A DNA stretch of 34,606 nucleotides from Pseudocitrobacter vendiensis (GTDB lineage Bacteria > Pseudomonadota > Gammaproteobacteria > Enterobacterales > Enterobacteriaceae): the NCBI RefSeq assembly GCF_943590815.1, contig NZ_CALSBS010000038.1, positions 1 through 34,606 on the forward strand. Reading direction: 5' to 3'. The notes under the pieces are model-generated. The model was not told the DNA's origin, ran no database searches, and worked only from the letters and a program-made list of their open reading frames with translations. Of this stretch, positions 33,299-34,606 are shown one piece after another. The translations under genes were made by a program, and so were the position numbers. The stretch's first letter is position 1. Every line of letters starts with the position of its first letter.

Positions 33299-34470
33299 GA
33301 CGTGAAGACCTCTATGATGGACATTTTAACGAACCTCCTTTGCCGCGCGCGACGATTGTCGCCTGGGCGCTGGCCTTACTGCTGGGGCTCTTTGTGGTCT
33401 GGGCCTGGTTTTTCGAACTCGACGAGGTGACAACCGGTAGCGGAACCGTGGTGCCTTCCTCTCGCGAACAGATCATTCAGTCGCTGGAAGGCGGCATTTT
33501 AACGCGACTTAGCGTGAAAGAGGGCGATATCGTTGAGCGCGGGCAGGTGCTGGCGCAGCTCGATCGCACCAAGACGGAATCTGGCGTGCAGGAGAGTTTA
33601 TCGCGCTACAACGCTGCGCTGGCGCGCGCCGCGCGTTTAAATGCGGAAGTGAACGATACTGCACTGACGTTCCCGGAAGAGTTACAGCAGTATCCTTCGC
33701 TGATTGCACAGGAGACGCGTCTGTATGAATCGCGTCGCAGCAGTTTAACAGAAGGCATAAAGGGGCTTCGGGATGGCATCGTGCTGGTCGATCGCGAGCT
33801 GGCGATGACTCAACCGTTAGTTCACAAAGGGGCGGCCAGTGACGTGGAAGTGTTGCGTCTGCAACGGCAGAAAAACGATCTCAACAGCCGTATTACCGAA
33901 ATGAATACGCAATATTATGTTCGCGCGCGTGAGGAATTATCGAAAGCGGAAGAGGAAATTGCCGCCCAGCGCTCCGTCATTCGTGGGCGAACGGATTCGC
34001 TCGATCGTCTGGAATTTACCGCGCCGGTTACCGGTATTGTGAAAGATATTGAAGTGACCACTGTCGGAGGCGTTATCCCGCCGAATGGCAAATTAATGAG
34101 TATGGTGCCACTTGACGATCAGATGCTAATTGAAGCGCATATTTCACCGCGTGATGTCGCATTTATCCACCCCGGTCAGGAAGCGTTGGTAAAAATTACC
34201 GCGTATGATTACTCGATTTATGGTGGTTTAAAAGGTGAGGTGGTCATGATTTCACCTGATACGATCCAGGATGATGTGAAACGCGATGTTTACTATTACC
34301 GCGTCTATATTCGTACTGATCACAACTTTGTCGAGAATAAAAACGGCCATAAATCACCCATTTTTCCCGGCATGATCGCGACGGTGGATATCCGCACCGG
34401 CAGTAAAACCGTACTCGATTATTTAATAAAACCGTTTAATAAAGTGCAGGAAGCGCTACGCGAGCGGTGA
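33295..34470 (+). CDS. HlyD/LapC-family periplasmic adaptor of the type I secretion system
   Basis: This 391-residue membrane fusion protein joins the ABC exporter to the TolC-like channel. It has a short cytosolic N-terminus, one membrane segment (residues 20-40), a first lipoyl half with GGILTRLSVKEGDIVERGQ (about 66-84), a long alpha-helical hairpin (about 95-230), a second lipoyl half (FTAPVTGIVKDI) and a beta-barrel domain with the conserved ALVKITAYDYSIYGGLKG stretch. That last motif is a mark of HlyD-type adaptors in type I systems. The ATG overlaps the exporter stop (ATGA, 33295-33298) behind a strong AAGGAGGAG site (33281-33289), so the two are made together. It is the last gene of the operon. 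Confidence 0.93.
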   Translation: MRREDLYDGHFNEPPLPRATIVAWALALLLGLFVVWAWFFELDEVTTGSGTVVPSSREQIIQSLEGGILTRLSVKEGDIVERGQVLAQLDRTKTESGVQESLSRYNAALARAARLNAEVNDTALTFPEELQQYPSLIAQETRLYESRRSSLTEGIKGLRDGIVLVDRELAMTQPLVHKGAASDVEVLRLQRQKNDLNSRITEMNTQYYVRAREELSKAEEEIAAQRSVIRGRTDSLDRLEFTAPVTGIVKDIEVTTVGGVIPPNGKLMSMVPLDDQMLIEAHISPRDVAFIHPGQEALVKITAYDYSIYGGLKGEVVMISPDTIQDDVKRDVYYYRVYIRTDHNFVENKNGHKSPIFPGMIATVDIRTGSKTVLDYLIKPFNKVQEALRER

Positions 34471-34475
34471 GGATA

Positions 34476-34579
34476 CCCTCACCCTAACCCTCTCCCTCAG
34501 GGAGAGGGAACTGATCGAGCCAATGGTTAAGAATGCGCGATTTTCCCCCTCTCCCTGAGGGAGAGGGCCGGGGTGAGGG
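34476..34579. repeat. 104-bp nested inverted repeat at the operon end (enterobacterial dispersed-palindrome type)
   Basis: The left arm 34476-34497 and right arm 34558-34579 are reverse complements at 19 of 22 positions. Inside each arm lies a further perfect 10-bp hairpin: CCCTCTCCCT (34488-34497) with AGGGAGAGGG (34499-34508), and CCCTCTCCCT (34547-34556) with AGGGAGAGGG (34558-34567). The element begins 5 bp after the adaptor stop. I recognise the CCCTCACCCT-AACCCTCTCCC style as one scattered in many copies between enterobacterial genes, but cannot assign an established family name with certainty. It probably stabilises or ends the operon message; there is no T-tract of note. Confidence 0.75.
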
Positions 34580-34606
34580 GGGAATGCTCGCAAACGCACC
34601 CAATTC
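34580..34606. other. window end, nothing identified
   Basis: The last 27 bases after the inverted repeat are too short to interpret. The downstream gene is outside the window. Confidence 0.4.

Noticed and set aside
34476-34579. ERIC element
   Set aside because: The sequence does not match the ERIC arms as I recall them; it is a different palindromic type.
1-34606. tRNA, rRNA, transposase or integrase genes
   Set aside because: None was seen on either strand. If the locus is an island, its edges lie outside the window.

Overview
The window looks like the chromosome of a Gram-negative enterobacterium. It carries a BapA/SiiE-like giant type I secreted adhesin with its own exporter, a YcgR-like PilZ protein and an aromatic-acid type MFS transporter, and ends in an enterobacterial-style dispersed palindrome. 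Coding DNA samples at about 55-63% GC, while the adhesin-side intergenic region falls to about 23-32%. The genus cannot be fixed from the sequence; Enterobacter, Citrobacter and Kosakonia relatives are plausible.

Layout: (1) 1-320, an AT-rich leader with a 13-bp palindrome. (2) 321-1013, a YcgR-like PilZ (cyclic-di-GMP receptor) protein. (3) 1149-2510, an MFS transporter of the aromatic acid:H+ symporter type, convergent with and overlapping by 7 bp a LysR-type regulator (2504-3379, minus strand). A T-N11-A palindrome lies upstream of the transporter. (4) 3380-4162, a 783-bp AT-rich region, the likely control region for the rest. (5) A type I secretion locus of about 30 kb: TolC-like outer-membrane channel (4163-5518), one uninterrupted 8,431-residue adhesin (5636-30931), a LapB/SiiF-type ABC exporter with a cysteine-less C39-like domain (31106-33298), and an HlyD-type adaptor (33295-34470) that overlaps the ABC stop by 4 bp. 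(6) A long nested inverted repeat closes the operon (34476-34579).

The adhesin fills 73% of the window. Its order is: BapA-type prefix with a glycine-rich hydrophobic segment; one Ig-like domain; 67 tandem Ig-like domains of about 100 residues; four longer Ig-like domains of about 105 residues; two further beta-rich domains; a region with six DxDxDG calcium loops spaced 63-75 residues apart, probably an FG-GAP/VCBS beta-propeller; and a C-terminal type I secretion signal with glycine/aspartate-rich nonapeptides. The main discovery is that the 67 Ig domains are arranged in a strict six-domain super-repeat (classes A-F, about 600 residues or 1.8 kb). The register holds from domain 1 to about domain 64. 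This implies growth by duplication of whole six-domain blocks, and the block would be the natural unit of length change between strains.

Working model: the ABC protein, adaptor and TolC-like channel export the adhesin C-terminus first. The N-terminal prefix stays at the cell, the Ig array forms a calcium-stiffened rod, and the propeller near the C-terminus is displayed at the tip. The nearby PilZ protein may link the locus to cyclic-di-GMP. The transporter/LysR pair is probably an unrelated catabolic unit.
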